Assembly: GCA_050330975.1 (NCBI GenBank)
Contig: JBHJHK010000281.1
Span: forward strand, 1-7,189
DNA: 7,189 bases
Source: JBHJHK01 sp050330975
GTDB taxonomy: Bacteria > Pseudomonadota > Gammaproteobacteria > Competibacterales > Competibacteraceae
Reading direction: 5' to 3'
How positions within the stretch are numbered: the first letter of the stretch is position 1; every line of letters begins with the position of its first letter. The notes under the pieces are model-generated. The model had not been told where the DNA came from, searched no databases, and saw nothing but the letters and a program-made list of their open reading frames with translations. Positions 5,935-7,189 of this stretch are shown here, one piece after another. The position numbers and the translations under genes are program-made.

Positions 5935-6399
5935 TCAAATCCCTTGGCCCAAGGGCACCGGCGGCGAGACGGCGGTGGTCATCCAGGCACCGGCCAGTTC
6001 GCCGTCGGCGACCTTGTCCACCTGCCAGCGGTAGCCGAGGAGCTGGCCCTCCTGGGTAGTCACGGTCACGGCAAAGATCACCCGCTCACCCCCCGTCTCC
6101 ACCACCTCCAAGGCGTGGGATCGATGCCCCAAGAGGTCGCTGTACTGGGGACCCTTGAGCATGCGAATAAAGCGCGGCAAAGGCCCGGTGACGGCCTTGT
6201 TGGCCGGATGGGCAAAGGCAAAGGCCGTGGCGATGCCGGCATCGGGTTCGGGGTCATCGGGGGTTTTGAGGGCGTTTAGTTGGATGGATACCACTTCGCG
6301 AGGGGATAGCTCGGGGGCGGGCTCGGGGGCGGCGTGGCCGCTGCTCGACCAGCCGCCGAGGAGCAGGACCGACAAGGCGATGAAGGACATTTGCAACAC
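5935..6399 (-). CDS. exported DUF4864-like protein
   Basis: A 154-residue protein with an apparent N-terminal signal sequence: a hydrophobic core over about 6-16 and a likely cleavage at GHAA around residue 24, so it is probably periplasmic. The rest fits the DUF4864 family from memory: SPREVVSIQLNALK (32-45), TAFAFAHPANK (58-68), GPLPRFIRML (72-81) and a C-terminal half of alternating strands. The function of the family is unknown to me. The start is GTG at 6399, chosen because GGAG lies 7 bases upstream; the ATG three codons later lacks such a site. No in-frame start exists between this GTG and the upstream stop at 6436-6438. Oddly, the region before the hydrophobic core has no Lys or Arg. 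It lies 62 bases after yciA on the same strand. Confidence 0.75.
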   Translation of the reverse strand: MLQMSFIALSVLLLGGWSSSGHAAPEPAPELSPREVVSIQLNALKTPDDPEPDAGIATAFAFAHPANKAVTGPLPRFIRMLKGPQYSDLLGHRSHALEVVETGGERVIFAVTVTTQEGQLLGYRWQVDKVADGELAGAWMTTAVSPPVPLGQGI

Positions 6400-6406
6400 G
6401 GGAGTT

Positions 6407-6410
6407 CTCC
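6407..6410 (-). promoter_or_regulatory. Shine-Dalgarno site deciding a GTG start
   Basis: GGAG on the minus strand, 7 bases before the GTG at 6399. It favours GTG over the downstream ATG at 6390 as the start of the DUF4864-like gene. It lies just 3' of a pair of overlapping inverted repeats. Confidence 0.6.
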
Positions 6411-6412
6411 GC

Positions 6413-6437
6413 GGTGATTCAAAGGGATCACCCCTTT
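6413..6437 (-). repeat. overlapping inverted repeats upstream of the DUF4864-like gene
   Basis: Two perfect 6-base inverted repeats interlock: GGTGAT (6413-6418) with ATCACC (6427-6432), and AAAGGG (6421-6426) with CCCTTT (6432-6437). The left arm of the second is in the loop of the first. In RNA they would be either mutually exclusive hairpins or an H-type pseudoknot just before the Shine-Dalgarno site. Read as the end of the yciA transcript, the AAAGGG/CCCTTT stem lacks a proper T-run. Confidence 0.5.
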
Positions 6438-6461
6438 AGTTGGCGGTGTGAAATCAAAGTT

Positions 6462-6884
6462 TTATTCCCCCTGGTACGCCCGGTTTTCCGTCAGCTCGAT
6501 GGCCAAGGGCCGCCGTTGATCGTCGATGGAGACATAGACAAAGACCCCTTCGGTGACCTTGACCCGCCCCTGGGCGATGGCCTGGCGCAGCACCCACACC
6601 TGGATACCCACGGTCATAGAGGTGCGGCCGACGCGCTTGAAGTCGGCGTAGCAACACACCACGTCGCCGACGAAAACCGGCCGATGAAACGTCATGGCCT
6701 CGACGGCCACCGTGGCCACTCGGTTGCGGGCCCGGGCCTTGGCCGCCAAGCCGCCGGCGATGTCCATCTGGGCCAACAACCAGCCGCCGAAGATGTCGCC
6801 GTTGGGGTTAGTGTCGGCGGGCATGGCCAGGGTGCGAAGCATCAACTCCCCCTGGGGGACTTCCAACCCTTCGGGCTCAGACAT
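6462..6884 (-). CDS. yciA: YciA-family acyl-CoA thioesterase
   Basis: A 140-residue hotdog-fold thioesterase that hydrolyses acyl-CoA to free acid and CoA in the cytosol. The match to E. coli YciA is strong: PQGELMLRTLAMPADTN (10-26), then NGDIFGGWLLAQMD (28-41), whose Asp41 corresponds to the catalytic aspartate of the family. VEAMTFHRPVFVGDVVCCYA in the second half is also typical, as is the length. The ATG at 6884 is preceded by a strong GGAGG at 7 bases (6892-6896). The Tas-type gene is divergent on the other side of an 88-base spacer. The DUF4864-like gene follows 62 bases downstream on the same strand, so co-transcription is possible. Members usually prefer a broad range of acyl chains; the substrate here cannot be read from sequence. 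Confidence 0.95.
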   Translation of the reverse strand: MSEPEGLEVPQGELMLRTLAMPADTNPNGDIFGGWLLAQMDIAGGLAAKARARNRVATVAVEAMTFHRPVFVGDVVCCYADFKRVGRTSMTVGIQVWVLRQAIAQGRVKVTEGVFVYVSIDDQRRPLAIELTENRAYQGE

Positions 6885-6905
6885 GGCATTTCCTCCATGG
6901 CAAGA

Positions 6906-6967
6906 CTAATCTCGATGGCTATTTCGAATCACTTCGCCGCCGCCCTGCGGCCACCCTTGGAGATTAG
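6906..6967. repeat. long-range inverted repeat in the yciA/tas spacer
   Basis: CTAATCTC (6906-6913) and GAGATTAG (6960-6967) are perfect inverted repeats separated by 46 bases in the divergent promoter spacer. Between them, CCGC CCT GCGG forms a smaller hairpin. The right arm overlaps the GGAG ribosome binding site of the tas-like gene (6959-6962). It could be an operator pair or a leader structure. Confidence 0.45.
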
Positions 6968-6972
6968 CATCT

Positions 6973-7189
6973 ATGCAATACGCCCACCTCGGCCGCAGCG
7001 ATATCCGCGTCAGTCGCATTTGTCTTGGCACCATGACCTGGGGAGAGCAAAACAGCGAAGCGGAGGCCCACGCCCAGTTGGACTACGCCCTGGACCGGGG
7101 GGTCAATTTTATCGACCCCGCCGAGATCTACTACGTCCCCGCCAGGGCCGAGGCCCAGCCGCGCACCGCGGGCTATATCTGCAGCAGGC
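6973..7189 (+). CDS. tas: Tas-type aldo-keto reductase, 3' partial
   Basis: The first 72 residues of an NAD(P)H-dependent aldo-keto reductase, cut by the right edge; full-length relatives are about 345 residues. The match to E. coli Tas is very close through GEQNSEAEAHAQLDYAL (24-40). It continues with GVNFIDPAEIYYVPARAEAQ (43-62). Asp48 and Tyr53 are the first two members of the Asp-Tyr-Lys-His catalytic tetrad; the other two lie beyond the edge. The ATG at 6973 has GGAG 10 bases upstream. The substrate is unknown, and Tas itself is poorly defined physiologically. The last ten or so residues (PRTAGYICSR) depart from the usual GRTE-x-Y-I-G-x-W pattern, possibly through sequence error at the edge. 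It is divergent from yciA. Confidence 0.9.
   Translation, partial: MQYAHLGRSDIRVSRICLGTMTWGEQNSEAEAHAQLDYALDRGVNFIDPAEIYYVPARAEAQPRTAGYICSR

Overview
This is a GC-rich, densely packed stretch of bacterial chromosome. The closest matches I can recall are gammaproteobacterial: the YciA-type thioesterase and the Tas-type aldo-keto reductase both resemble their E. coli counterparts almost residue for residue over long stretches. I therefore infer a high-GC gammaproteobacterium, without resolving the genus. No rRNA, tRNA, CRISPR array, transposase, integrase or phage gene was seen.

Layout. (1) 1-1882, plus strand: a pyridoxal-phosphate D-cysteine desulfhydrase-type enzyme cut by the left edge, followed after 16 bases by a zinc-type homocysteine S-methyltransferase; together a small sulfur amino-acid unit. 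(2) 1885-2100, minus strand: a small ribbon-helix-helix-like protein that converges on the methyltransferase with 2 bases between stop codons. (3) 2101-2388: a 288-base non-coding spacer, AT-richer in its middle. (4) 2389-3243, plus strand: a bacterial-type poly(ADP-ribose) glycohydrolase with an intact GGG-X7-QEE catalytic loop. (5) 3253-6884, minus strand: in transcription order, a YciA acyl-CoA thioesterase, an exported DUF4864-like protein, a STAS anti-anti-sigma protein, and a 726-residue Hanks-type Ser/Thr kinase with a long uncharacterised helical tail. (6) 6973-7189, plus strand: the start of a Tas-type aldo-keto reductase, divergent from yciA and cut by the right edge.

How the genes work together. 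The clearest functional pair is the STAS protein and the kinase, 22 bases apart on the same strand. This suggests a phospho-switch in which a Hanks kinase, rather than an RsbW-type kinase, acts on a STAS protein. No RsbW or PP2C gene is in view. The ADP-ribose-processing enzyme stands alone, apart from the divergent small DNA-binding-type protein. The others look like ordinary metabolic genes.

The most interesting signals are the STAS/kinase pair and the kinase's unknown tail, the solitary PARG next to a ribbon-helix-helix gene, and three structured non-coding spots: tandem hairpins before the STAS gene, overlapping inverted repeats before the DUF4864-like gene, and a long-range inverted repeat touching the tas ribosome binding site. 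Conserved motifs look damaged at the extreme right edge and perhaps the left, which may reflect poor sequence at contig ends. I found no convincing wholly new system.
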